Below are positions 8,862-16,296 of a stretch of 26,019 nt of DNA, in pieces. This DNA comes from a virus: IMG/VR virus record IMGVR_UViG_3300021962_000569, positions 1 to 26,019 of that record; one strand, 5' to 3'. Position numbers and translations under genes: made by a program. How positions within the stretch are numbered: position 1 is the first letter of the stretch; each line of letters opens with the position of its first letter. The notes beneath the pieces are model-generated. The model ran no database searches. It saw only the letters and a program-made list of their open reading frames with translations, and was not told the origin of the DNA.

Positions 8862-9248
8862 TCAAGCCAATGTTACGCTCAATGAACCAATAGCTACACG
8901 AAATACATCGCCGGTTGCAATTGTTTTAGACGCATCCAATGGCGAGTGATACAGAAGGTTGCCAGCAGAGACATCATCACGGATTCCGATGTAGGCAATA
9001 GTTCCCCATGCTCCAGTGGCCTGCGGAAATTCAATCGCCGCGCTGTTGGTCGATACACCATCAGACGGAGCGCCGAAAGTAATAGACTGCCGAGCATAAG
9101 CGTTCCCGCTTACCTCCGAGCCGGTGTCTGCATCCGTCGGGTCACTTGTGTAAAGGGCCAAGTACACGGTCGTTGGACTTGTGTACGACGTATTACGCAA
9201 GGTTGCGTTAATCAATGCGTTTTCAAGATAGTTGGACATTTCAGCCAT
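8862..9248 (-). CDS. Gp80-like phage tail fibre/structural protein, 128 aa
   Basis: The sequence fits a widespread small phage structural family: an N-terminal helix NYLENALINATLRNTSYTSP, a strand TVYLALYTSDPTDADTGSEV, then GNAYARQSITFGAPSDG, a GAWGTIAYIGIRD strand and a C-terminal GDVFRVAIGSLSVTLA. I know this family as gp80-like or 'tail fibre protein'. Its exact place in the virion is not settled. Length is full for the family. The first ATG has GAGGT ahead of it and is preferred to the Met at residue 4. It sits between the adaptor and the repeat protein, in the head-tail junction part of the block. Confidence 0.8.
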   Translation of the reverse strand: MAEMSNYLENALINATLRNTSYTSPTTVYLALYTSDPTDADTGSEVSGNAYARQSITFGAPSDGVSTNSAAIEFPQATGAWGTIAYIGIRDDVSAGNLLYHSPLDASKTIATGDVFRVAIGSLSVTLA

Positions 9249-9256
9249 GATTTACC

Positions 9257-9874
9257 TCACAGAGTTGTTTTGATTACCAATGGCACACCAGAATATTGGC
9301 CTTGCTCATCAGATCGGTTAATGGACGCCATTGCACGGTCAAACATATTACCCCATGTATTAACTCGTACATCGTTCATTAAATACGGTTCGGCCTCAAG
9401 CAATGTTGCGTAAAGCAAGGCGTCTGGCGTATTTGCCAAAAAAGCATTACTTGTATTTGCGTTACTTAAGAAAGTTGGTGCGGCAAAATAAAAAAGCTGA
9501 AGCGTATAAACAGAATCTGGGATTGGCGACAGTTGGAAATCATTTGCCAATATTGTGTAATCAACGGGTTTGCCGCTTTCCCACGAACGAGTATTGCGAT
9601 TAAAAGCCGATGGGCTGTAATAGTTTAATGGTTGTACAGGATTCCCAACAACAACAAAGTCGCGCACCTCAATAAAATCACTTGGCAACTCAACAGTGCT
9701 ATCTGCTGCAACAGTCGCGGTTGTCACGCTTTTTAGCATTTGACGAATACGAATATCTCGCCGCAAACGAGTTTCAGCCAAACGAATAAAGTCTGGAATT
9801 TGCGTCGTTAGATCAGAACGGGCCAGATAGCCTGCTACGGCTGTCTGTAAATCAGAGTAGCTGGTAAAGCTCAT
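9257..9874 (-). CDS. Head-tail adaptor protein (SU10/gp4-like), 205 aa
   Basis: The opening (SYSDLQTAVAGYLARSDL, then IPDFIRLAETRLRRDIRIRQ) is the hallmark of the short-tailed-phage adaptor family that binds below the portal ring. The rest also fits: an ELPSDFIEVRDF strand, YTILANDFQLSPIPDS, and a C-terminal helical part with TPDALLYATLLEAEPYL. The protein is expected to form a dodecamer connecting portal to tail hub. AGGAG lies eight bases before the ATG. The upstream stop and this ATG touch (TAA immediately followed by ATG). Confidence 0.82.
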   Translation of the reverse strand: MSFTSYSDLQTAVAGYLARSDLTTQIPDFIRLAETRLRRDIRIRQMLKSVTTATVAADSTVELPSDFIEVRDFVVVGNPVQPLNYYSPSAFNRNTRSWESGKPVDYTILANDFQLSPIPDSVYTLQLFYFAAPTFLSNANTSNAFLANTPDALLYATLLEAEPYLMNDVRVNTWGNMFDRAMASINRSDEQGQYSGVPLVIKTTL

Positions 9875-10180
9875 TTAGATCACTCCTGGCCTTGTGCGCC
9901 AAACTCGATTTTCTGGGTCATTTAGCCACATTGCAAATTTAGCGTCGTCAACAACATGAAACCCGCGCATGATACCTTTTTGGTTTAGCTCATCAATAGC
10001 TGTAAACGGAATAGATGCAACTTTATTTCCATAAAGCTCATCAGACCATCTGGCACGTTCATCATAGCTGTTGAATTCTTGCTTATTACTTTCAATAAGT
10101 CCAGAAACATCTTGGCTAGTTTGAATTACCAGGCCTCCTTCACCATCGGCGTGTGCAACGGATTTGCGAAAGTTATTCAT
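9875..10180 (-). CDS. Conserved small phage protein after capsid gene, 101 aa
   Basis: A soluble, mixed-charge protein with no recognisable catalytic motif, containing YDERARWSDELYGNKVASIP and an aromatic, acidic C-terminal part (FAMWLNDPENRVWRTRPG). I have the impression of similar proteins beside capsid genes in related phages but cannot name a family. The ATG has no Shine-Dalgarno sequence. Instead an extended -10 element ends seven bases before it, so the message may start at the ATG itself. It lies directly after the capsid terminator and just before the adaptor gene. Confidence 0.75.
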   Translation of the reverse strand: MNNFRKSVAHADGEGGLVIQTSQDVSGLIESNKQEFNSYDERARWSDELYGNKVASIPFTAIDELNQKGIMRGFHVVDDAKFAMWLNDPENRVWRTRPGVI

Positions 10181-10186
10181 GTTTAA

Positions 10187-10195
10187 ATTTTAACA
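10187..10195 (-). promoter_or_regulatory. Extended -10 promoter for possibly leaderless gene
   Basis: The minus strand reads TGTTAAAAT, a TGn extended -10 with one mismatch to TATAAT. No good -35 is seen. Six bases separate the -10 from the ATG at 10180, which places the start of transcription at or next to the A of ATG. Confidence 0.45.
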
Positions 10196-10203
10196 TTCAA
10201 TAA

Positions 10204-10238
10204 ACAAAAAAGCCCCCCAAGGTTTCCCAAGGGAGGCT
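10204..10238 (-). terminator. Rho-independent terminator after major capsid gene
   Basis: The minus strand has AGCCTCCC pairing with GGGGGGCT (eight pairs, one G-U), an inner GG-GAAA-CC mini-stem, then six T. It begins 15 bases after the capsid stop codon. It would limit expression of the tail genes relative to capsid, with the next promoter placed right behind it. Confidence 0.85.
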
Positions 10239-10253
10239 TCTAGCTACATGAGA

Positions 10254-11198
10254 TTAGCTAAGGTCAGCAACAATGCCGCAAGCAGCTTCGTTCTTGACTT
10301 CAAGAGTCAACTCAGCCAAAAGCTGGGTTTTCTCGCTGTCGCCTGTTTTAGCCAGTTCGATAGTCTGGAACGGGCGCAGATAAGCAACCGCCAGCATATC
10401 GGGATCGACCACAAAGGCCACTTCGTCGCCGTCATTCACGCTGTTCATAAAGCGGTTCGGTACAACAGAAATCGTGCCGAAATCGCTCATATAAACATCA
10501 GCCGCGCCGATGATGGTAGTTGGCTCGTTAGAAGGAGCCATGTAACGCTGGGCAGCGATACCGGCAAAAGCCGATACGGTTTGCTTGTGCGTGGGGTTAA
10601 CCATCAGAACTTTAGGCGAGCCGCCGGAGACATAAACCTCGGCAACAACGGTCTTCAGCAACGCTTCCGTAAAGGTGCGGTTCGAGCCGTCAGTGCGGGC
10701 GGTAGTACCACCCGAACCAGCCGAGCCAGAAGCACCAAAGTCGCCGTTGCTGGACAGCCAAGCTTGGATTCCACCCATAGTGCGGGCGGTGCTGGAGTTA
10801 CCAGCGGCAGAAACTTGGTTAGATAGCAGAGTCAATTCGATATTGCGCTTCAACTCAGACGAAACTTTCGCCAGTTGATATGCTTTTTCGGATTTCCTGC
10901 CTGCCTTGTCAACAGCTTCCAGAGTGCCAGCGACAGCAACAGATTTCGTAAAAATCTGAGTGCGGTTGCCAACACGCGATGTGGGCGATGCGGTGATCGA
11001 AGAAGCGTCGGCCCCTTCAACAGCGCCTCCCAAAGCGGCGGCGTCGAGACTATCGGTTTGCCACTCGTGGTAGGTAGCCGTAGCCTTCGATTTGCCGATA
11101 GACGACATCATCGGCGTATCGGTCGGGCTGATGTTATAGATTACGTCGGACAGGTCTTCGCGCTGACCGACGGCGGTATAGGTTTGATAAGTTGCCAT
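10254..11198 (-). CDS. Major capsid protein, SU10 / DUF5309 type, 314 aa
   Basis: The sequence follows the SU10-like capsid family (DUF5309): an N-terminal arm MATYQTYTAVGQREDLSD, the IYNISPTDTPMMSSIGKSKA segment, a HEWQTDSL strand, GNRTQIFTKSVAVAGTLEAV, then a spine helix with KRNIELTLLSNQ and a Gly/Ser-rich loop (about 145-170). The C-terminal half carries KVLMVNPTHKQTVSAFAG, VPNRFM, VAFVVDPDMLAVAYLRPF and a final ETL-type strand region. An HK97-like fold is expected. Length is full for the family. The ribosome site is GGAG seven bases before ATG. A TATAAT string overlaps the upstream stop codon but lacks a -35, so a private promoter is not proven. The strong terminator behind it fits a highly expressed gene. 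Confidence 0.9.
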   Translation of the reverse strand: MATYQTYTAVGQREDLSDVIYNISPTDTPMMSSIGKSKATATYHEWQTDSLDAAALGGAVEGADASSITASPTSRVGNRTQIFTKSVAVAGTLEAVDKAGRKSEKAYQLAKVSSELKRNIELTLLSNQVSAAGNSSTARTMGGIQAWLSSNGDFGASGSAGSGGTTARTDGSNRTFTEALLKTVVAEVYVSGGSPKVLMVNPTHKQTVSAFAGIAAQRYMAPSNEPTTIIGAADVYMSDFGTISVVPNRFMNSVNDGDEVAFVVDPDMLAVAYLRPFQTIELAKTGDSEKTQLLAELTLEVKNEAACGIVADLS

Positions 11199-11214
11199 TT
11201 TTTAACTCCAAAAA

Positions 11215-12153
11215 TTATAGGAACCGTTCAAATGCTGCTGCCGCGTCACGGACTTTGCCAGTTTGACGTAGCCGCTGCATCACTTGTTTATCCTGCGATG
11301 ACTTGGTGTTTGGAGATGAATTCCCAGGTTTCAGCATTTTTGGGGCTTGTTGGACTTTCTTTAAAGTCTCCGACTTGCCCTTCTGAAGTTCCCTAAATTT
11401 CATTCCCTCATACAAAGTCAGCACAGCCTTGTGGTCATACACTGAGGAGAGTTCTTGATCTGACCAACCTAAAGATTTTGCATATTCACGAATTTTGCTT
11501 CGGATTGCATCGCCTTTTGGTGTCGCCAGTTCTGGGATAACAGAAATGAGCTTATCAGCCTCAGATTTAATATGGTTTTGCAGTGCCTGCTGTTGTTCCG
11601 CTTGTTGCTGTTGTGCAATGCGGGACTGTTCAGCACGAATAACTGCTAACTGTTTCTCTCGCTGAGTTTGCTCTGCCACCTTTACGGCATAGCCGATGGG
11701 GTCTGTTTCCTTTAAAACTTCTAAATCCTCACCCTTGTTTTGCTGGCTCAGGAAGTTATCCAATGCCTGCAACCTTTGGGCGTATGCCGTTCGCTCTTGT
11801 TTAGCTTGCTCTATTTGAGCGCGTTCGGCTTCAACGGCTTTACGCTGCTCGGCTAGAACCTGAGATTTTTGGGTGTAATCCTTGCTTCGTTGGTAGCCGC
11901 TAATAAGTTCGTCAAGTTCTACCTCAACTTCCTCACCATTGACTTTGGCCTTGTATCGGGGTTTTACTTCCTCAACAGACTCATCCTCCAATAAATCAGA
12001 TTCCTCAACTTCGCTATTGGCTTCAAGTTCTTCGGTTGATTCTTCCGGTTGGCCCTCTGGGGCTCCTTCGTTATCATCCATCATTCCAAGAAACGCATCA
12101 GCGGCCTGGTTTACGTTTAGGTTTTCACTCCCGCTAGGGTTGGTGTTTTCCAT
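11215..12153 (-). CDS. Capsid scaffold protein, 312 aa
   Basis: A strongly acidic N-terminal third (about residues 25-65, Glu/Asp-rich) leads to a short motif (VELDELISGYQRSKDYTQKS), then a long Gln/Glu/Lys/Ala coiled coil (about 95-210) and a basic C-terminus. The ISGYQRSKDYTQK pattern and the acidic-coil-basic order are typical of scaffold proteins encoded directly upstream of SU10-like capsid genes. The basic C-terminal end normally contacts the inner capsid surface. No protease domain is visible in it or nearby, so removal without processing or by an unseen protease is open. The gene ends 16 bases before the capsid ATG. Confidence 0.85.
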   Translation of the reverse strand: MENTNPSGSENLNVNQAADAFLGMMDDNEGAPEGQPEESTEELEANSEVEESDLLEDESVEEVKPRYKAKVNGEEVEVELDELISGYQRSKDYTQKSQVLAEQRKAVEAERAQIEQAKQERTAYAQRLQALDNFLSQQNKGEDLEVLKETDPIGYAVKVAEQTQREKQLAVIRAEQSRIAQQQQAEQQQALQNHIKSEADKLISVIPELATPKGDAIRSKIREYAKSLGWSDQELSSVYDHKAVLTLYEGMKFRELQKGKSETLKKVQQAPKMLKPGNSSPNTKSSQDKQVMQRLRQTGKVRDAAAAFERFL

Positions 12154-12171
12154 GTGTCATCTCAGTTTTAC

Positions 12172-12205
12172 CCAGAAACCGTCTGGTGCGGGTGAGTTTC
12201 CTCAC
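12172..12205 (-). other. Two small hairpins in the scaffold gene leader
   Basis: The minus strand has GTGAG-GAAA-CTCAC (12192-12205, overlapping the upstream stop codon) and CCAGA/TCTGG with a five-base loop (12172-12186). Neither has a T-tract, so they are not terminators. They may be processing sites or protect the scaffold-capsid message. The role is inference. Confidence 0.35.
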
Positions 12206-12438
12206 AGAATCTTCCACTTCTTGTCTTTTATCATTGGCTCTGCGGCAATTCCCTGCAGATGCCCGACAAGAAGGTCTATTACTCGGACATTTCGATAAGC
12301 ACTTTCTCGCAAATCAAAATCATTCTCATTTGAGTTAATAATAACATCAATTTGTTGCTTTTTCAACACATTGATTACTTCTTGGAAAAACTCATCGTCT
12401 AGTAATGTTTGCGCTCGCTCAGATTTGTTTTCGATCAC
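12202..12438 (-). CDS. Small conserved late protein, 78 aa
   Basis: The translation starts at GTG (MIENKSERAQTLLDDEFFQE) one base after the previous TGA, with GAAAG as a modest ribosome site. It looks like a small helical protein: an ERAQTLLDDEFFQEVINVLKK helix, an Asn/Asp-rich turn, and ESAYRNVRVIDLLVGHLQGI. Phage late operons commonly carry a protein of this shape between portal-region genes and scaffold. I do not recognise a function. It ends 48 bases before the scaffold ATG. Confidence 0.65.
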   Translation of the reverse strand: MIENKSERAQTLLDDEFFQEVINVLKKQQIDVIINSNENDFDLRESAYRNVRVIDLLVGHLQGIAAEPMIKDKKWKIL

Positions 12439-12439
12439 A

Positions 12440-14014
12440 TCAATCTTTCAAAAAAATACCCGTTACAAAAAACTGTATTGACCGCCAAATAAATGTTTTT
12501 GCGGTCTTTGCTGTGCGCTTTGTTTTTGTTGCAAAACGCACAAAATCTCTAAATTCTTCGTAATAATTTTCGGCCTTGCCCGCCTTAATTGCGCGCAGGC
12601 CATAAAAGCGGTATCCCCTGCGGATAGCCTCTCCCCACCATTTATTGTGGAGTGTTTTGGTACACCACAAAACAGCTTTGCGCTTTTCTCGTGGTGTAAA
12701 TGAGCCATTGGCTACGGCGTGGGTCGCAATAACACAGCCGCCACCGCCGCTACCACCGCCGCCGCCGCTATCGCCGCCAAAAGAGACTGCATTGCCGCTG
12801 CTATCTGATACAACGCCGCCGCTGCTGGTGCCCACATAACCACCACCTTCCGCGCCAGAGATGCTGTCTGCGTACCCAGCGTCCAGCCCCGCACCAGAGA
12901 AGCCGCTACCCATCAGCCCGCCGGAGTCGGTTGCGCCACCGCCGCCATAGCTTTCAGCGCCGGAGATACTATCGACGTACCCTGCATCAAGTCCAGCGCC
13001 AGCAAAACCCGTCCCCATTAGACTTCCTGGGTCTGATACTGCTGCGGGAGCTTCGCTTACAACATTTAGATTGCTAATCAATTGTCCTAGCGGGTCTTGG
13101 GTGTTTAAGTTTGCAGCCATAGCCGCAGCCTCGCCCGCAGGGATTCCATAGCCCTGTGCTGCCGATTGAACGGCGTCATTTAACGAAAGCCCGTTTGCGA
13201 CAAGAGAATTAACTTGCTCGCCAATAGCGTACCCAATAGAGCCAACTTGATTGGCGTTTAGAGTACCGCCGCTTCTGCCAATTAGGGACTCTGCAATTTG
13301 TGAGATAGCTGGGTCTGTCGCAGCAGCCATGTACCCGTACAAGTTCTGTGGGTTGTCAAATTGGCTTGCAAGAGCTTGTGCGTTTTCTACGCCTTGCGGA
13401 GATTGACCAATAACACCCATTAAAGCCGACAACATCGGGTTTGCCGCCGTATTCGGTTGACCGCCGTAGGCAGACAGCGCAGTTTGCATTGCGTTTGCGC
13501 CAATGGCGTTTTGGTAGCCTTGCCCAGCGCCGATAAGCATCCCAGCGCCTGGGATAAGCTGATTGATGCCAGCCCTTACTAAGCCAGGAATTGGGTTAAA
13601 TAGACTGTAGTATGGGTCGCTTTGCCAAGCCTGAGACTCGGCACTGGAAACGGGACTGTAATCGCCGCCACCGTATAGTTCTCCGGTTGCAACTTGTTCG
13701 GCTACCTGTTCTGGCAAATTTGCTTGGTAGTCCGCTAAATTGAACTCGCCTGGGGTAAACCAAGATGGGGCAGCGCCGCCTACCGAAGGAAGTCCGATAG
13801 GGCCAGCAGAAGGGTCAATAAATCGTTGAGCGCCATAACTTCCTCCAGAATGTGTGAATGTCTGCGGGGTATATTGAGACTGGATGGCCTCAATGATACT
13901 ACCCAACTCCAATGGCTGCGGGGACTGGCCCTGCACCGCCTCAGCACCAACCATTGGATTAGCTGTGCCGCCTGTAACGGCTACAGGGAAGTAGGAAGAA
14001 AAATAGTCTGCCAT
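12440..14014 (-). CDS. Virion-region protein with CVIATH C-terminal domain, 524 aa
   Basis: Most of the protein is low in charge and rich in Gly, Ala, Ser, Asn and Gln. Residues 1-330 include a hydrophobic stretch near 140-160 (LVRAGINQLIPGAGMLIGAG). Two copies of a 26-residue unit with GxGLDAGYxDSISGAE follow (about 328-390), then a Gly linker and a distinct basic, aromatic C-terminal domain (about 427-524) beginning GGCVIATHAVANGSFTPREK, with LHNKWWGEAIRRGYRFYG and YYEEFRDFVRFA. The sudden change of composition suggests a fused domain. The Cys-Val-Ile-Ala-Thr start recalls the CFI-box-like C-terminal segments that follow Gly-rich linkers, but I cannot assign it firmly. It lies between portal and scaffold, so a capsid-internal or portal-associated role is likely. 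Confidence 0.72.
   Translation of the reverse strand: MADYFSSYFPVAVTGGTANPMVGAEAVQGQSPQPLELGSIIEAIQSQYTPQTFTHSGGSYGAQRFIDPSAGPIGLPSVGGAAPSWFTPGEFNLADYQANLPEQVAEQVATGELYGGGDYSPVSSAESQAWQSDPYYSLFNPIPGLVRAGINQLIPGAGMLIGAGQGYQNAIGANAMQTALSAYGGQPNTAANPMLSALMGVIGQSPQGVENAQALASQFDNPQNLYGYMAAATDPAISQIAESLIGRSGGTLNANQVGSIGYAIGEQVNSLVANGLSLNDAVQSAAQGYGIPAGEAAAMAANLNTQDPLGQLISNLNVVSEAPAAVSDPGSLMGTGFAGAGLDAGYVDSISGAESYGGGGATDSGGLMGSGFSGAGLDAGYADSISGAEGGGYVGTSSGGVVSDSSGNAVSFGGDSGGGGGSGGGGCVIATHAVANGSFTPREKRKAVLWCTKTLHNKWWGEAIRRGYRFYGLRAIKAGKAENYYEEFRDFVRFATKTKRTAKTAKTFIWRSIQFFVTGIFLKD
12851..13034 (-). repeat. Old in-frame duplication within the glycine-rich protein
   Basis: The stretches 12957-13034 and 12851-12927 encode nearly the same peptide (LMG[TS]GF[AS]GAGLDAGY[VA]DSISGAE) but differ at many third codon positions. 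This points to an old duplication with the protein sequence maintained. Confidence 0.7.
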
Positions 14015-14018
14015 AGTA

Positions 14019-16154
14019 TTACCCTGGAATTTCTATGTTAGAAGTAATGCCCGCACCTACCTTCAACGCTTTAAGTCTTGCCTCGGCCTCAAACTCCTGC
14101 TGTTTGAGGTTGAAGTGCATTTCCAACTTCTCCCGCTCAAGCTGCAGTTTTGACGCCTCTTTTTCTCGCATAATTTGCAATTCGGCGGCTGATTTTTCGC
14201 GTTGCAATTGCATATCAAGGGCGGCTTTTTGACGCTCAAACTCAAGGTCAGACTGCATCTTCTGCTGCTGCATTTGCATATCTGCCTGAAACTTGGCTTG
14301 CTGCGCCTGGATGTCTGCCTGCGTCTTTTGCATCATCATTTGAATTTCTGGCGGCATCTGCGGCTCTTGCGGCTGTGCAAGTTGCTGGTCTTGCTCTGGG
14401 CTGATGGGCTTAAAGAACTCGGCAGAGTCCTTGAACCCAGCGGCTTCGACCATACGACCGAGGACGCCCCTGTACTGACCAAACGACACAAACGGGTTGC
14501 CTGGGCCGTACTGGGCAAGCATCTGCTCCTGCTTAGCCAAAACCATCTGCAGCATCGCCATCTGCTGGTCGCGGTTGCCGTTACCCAGCCCGACGTTGAT
14601 CGAGATATCAAACTTATTGGCCCAGGTACGCGGATCGACACTGATGTAAGTTCCGCGCAAGCGAATGATCCGCTCTTTTTGCTGGTACTTAGACACCAAG
14701 TGCATGATGCCCTCAAACATCTCTTTTACGCCTGACTCAGCAAAGATGCGAGCAATCAATTCAATCTTGCCGGAGCCAGCCTGCTGCATCGAAGCAATAG
14801 CCGCAGCGGTGACGTTTTGCAAGATGTTGGCATCCAATCCTTGTGACATTTCTGTCACTCCAGTACGCTTCGCTTGCACCGAATCAAGGTACTGAAGCAT
14901 TGGGAACGACTGCGCCGCCATGTTTTGCACAGCCAACTGCTGAACAGCGCCAACAGATTTTGTGCGGATAACGCCGCCTGCCGTGGATGTCAGCAGATCG
15001 TCTAGGTTGACCTGGCCCTCAACAGCAGTGACCCTTGCGTTGTTGGTCAGATACATATTGTCCAGCATCTGACGAGTAATCGTGGTCTTAATTAGTTGCA
15101 GATCAACTGTGCGGTCTGCCAGAGAGTTGCCAAAGAACTTATGCGGAATGGGCAGCGGGCAGATTGAGTAGAACGGAACGTAATCTGTTTCCTCGTCACT
15201 CAGAATTTCGTTGCCAGAATAGAACACTTGATGAAGTTCTGCGATGCCGTCTTCATCTGCATCAAAGCGGATGTAGCACTCAAACACCTCGATTTCTTCC
15301 ATCGCGGTGTCGTTGCCTTGATTGTCTGGTTGCTCACCTGGGCTAAATCGGGCCACACGCTCCGGCGTATACGACAAATCGTTACTTGCTGGTAAAGCGT
15401 TGACTTGATCCTCATCAAACCCCATAGCGATCATGTCGCTTCTTGGAACCATCCGGCGATGAGCGCAAAACGGCGTGGTTTTGATTGAAACGCCAGATTT
15501 AGAAATCAAAAATTCTTCTGGCGGCACATTGTTTATTACAACTTTTCCAGAATCTATTTTTTTCTTAATTGTGATGTCGTGAATGTTGTAAGTAGCCGCC
15601 ATTCCAAATTGATCAAATACCGGAGCGCCAGTAGGATCAATGATTGGCTCAGTAACAGTGTCTTGCTCTACAACCTCAATGTCTTTATCTTGAAGTAACA
15701 GAGCGAGTTCGTCGTCTGAAAGACCTCGGTATGTCTCTTTGGTGACATCTTCCTTTTCTTCCCATACGGCTTTAACAATACCATTCTTCTGCAGCAACGC
15801 ATCAAAGAACCAATTATGCAGGATGGTTATGCCTGAATTATCTTTTAGGAAAATGTGATTAAGGTAGTCGGTGGCTTGTTTTGCACCAGCCTCATCACCA
15901 GGGCCAACTGGGTCAGCGACTACTATTTGATCTGAGCTTGTGAAAATTCGGATAAGCGACGGCAGAGCGCCATCAATAGCTTCGGCTACTTCGCCGGTAA
16001 CGATTTGTGATTTACCTTCGACTTCGTTGCCGTAAGGTTGGCGCAAGTATGCTTGAAGTGCCTGTTTGCGCTGCTCTACAGTTTCGCTTTCGATGAAACC
16101 GATGGAATCATCAATTGCTGCTTGAATCGCTGTTTTTAATTGATCCTGGCTCAT
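14019..16154 (-). CDS. Portal protein, SU10/P22-like, about 711 aa
   Basis: The start MSQDQLKTAIQAAIDDSIGF is chosen because GAAAGG lies five bases before this ATG. An in-frame ATG eight codons upstream (16178) has no such site. The N-terminal part has the portal pattern YLRQPYGNEVEGKSQIVTGE and then EAIDGALPSLIRIF. A middle stem region contains DNMYLTNNARVTAVEGQVNL and GVTEMSQGLDANILQNVTAA. Later come RLRGTYISVDPRTWANKFDI and GLGNGNRDQQMAM. The last 110 residues are an almost unbroken Gln/Glu/Lys coiled coil, as in the barrel of long P22-type portals. The protein forms the dodecameric ring for DNA packaging, working with the terminase encoded upstream. It overlaps the preceding small gene by 44 bases. 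Confidence 0.9.
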   Translation of the reverse strand: MSQDQLKTAIQAAIDDSIGFIESETVEQRKQALQAYLRQPYGNEVEGKSQIVTGEVAEAIDGALPSLIRIFTSSDQIVVADPVGPGDEAGAKQATDYLNHIFLKDNSGITILHNWFFDALLQKNGIVKAVWEEKEDVTKETYRGLSDDELALLLQDKDIEVVEQDTVTEPIIDPTGAPVFDQFGMAATYNIHDITIKKKIDSGKVVINNVPPEEFLISKSGVSIKTTPFCAHRRMVPRSDMIAMGFDEDQVNALPASNDLSYTPERVARFSPGEQPDNQGNDTAMEEIEVFECYIRFDADEDGIAELHQVFYSGNEILSDEETDYVPFYSICPLPIPHKFFGNSLADRTVDLQLIKTTITRQMLDNMYLTNNARVTAVEGQVNLDDLLTSTAGGVIRTKSVGAVQQLAVQNMAAQSFPMLQYLDSVQAKRTGVTEMSQGLDANILQNVTAAAIASMQQAGSGKIELIARIFAESGVKEMFEGIMHLVSKYQQKERIIRLRGTYISVDPRTWANKFDISINVGLGNGNRDQQMAMLQMVLAKQEQMLAQYGPGNPFVSFGQYRGVLGRMVEAAGFKDSAEFFKPISPEQDQQLAQPQEPQMPPEIQMMMQKTQADIQAQQAKFQADMQMQQQKMQSDLEFERQKAALDMQLQREKSAAELQIMREKEASKLQLEREKLEMHFNLKQQEFEAEARLKALKVGAGITSNIEIPG

Positions 16155-16296
16155 TTTTACCTTTCGGTGGTCGCCCAACTCGTGGCTTTGAGTCCGATTG
16201 TACTTCTTTTAACATATTTTCAAGCATTTCGATACGGCGCTCAAGATCATCGACACGCCTCGAATTTGTAATATCGCCTTGTTTCATTAAGTACAT
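16111..16296 (-). CDS. Small coiled-coil protein with AT-hook-like tail, 61 aa
   Basis: I place the start at the ATG in TAATG at 16296, where it overlaps the terminase stop by one base, with a GTGGGTGG stretch ahead. An ATG 14 codons earlier (16338) would overlap the terminase more deeply. The protein has a charged coiled coil (NSRRVDDLERRIEMLENMLK) followed by a basic RVGRPPKGK segment like an AT-hook and a Ser/Asn-rich end. Small coiled-coil genes between terminase and portal occur in related phages. A packaging accessory role is inference. It overlaps both neighbours, which supports coupled translation. Confidence 0.65.
   Translation of the reverse strand: MYLMKQGDITNSRRVDDLERRIEMLENMLKEVQSDSKPRVGRPPKGKNEPGSIKNSDSSSN

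Noticed and set aside
10248-10826. Plus-strand 192-codon ORF opposite the capsid gene
   Set aside because: Shadow of a highly expressed, well-recognised capsid gene; no ribosome site or promoter.
11214-11219. TATAAT before the capsid gene considered as a capsid promoter
   Set aside because: No -35 hexamer or TG extension at the right distance, and it overlaps the scaffold stop codon. Kept only as a remark.
14202-14735. Plus-strand 177-codon ORF opposite the portal gene
   Set aside because: It mirrors the coiled-coil part of the portal, is made of Leu/His-rich low-complexity sequence and has no plus-strand signals or neighbours.
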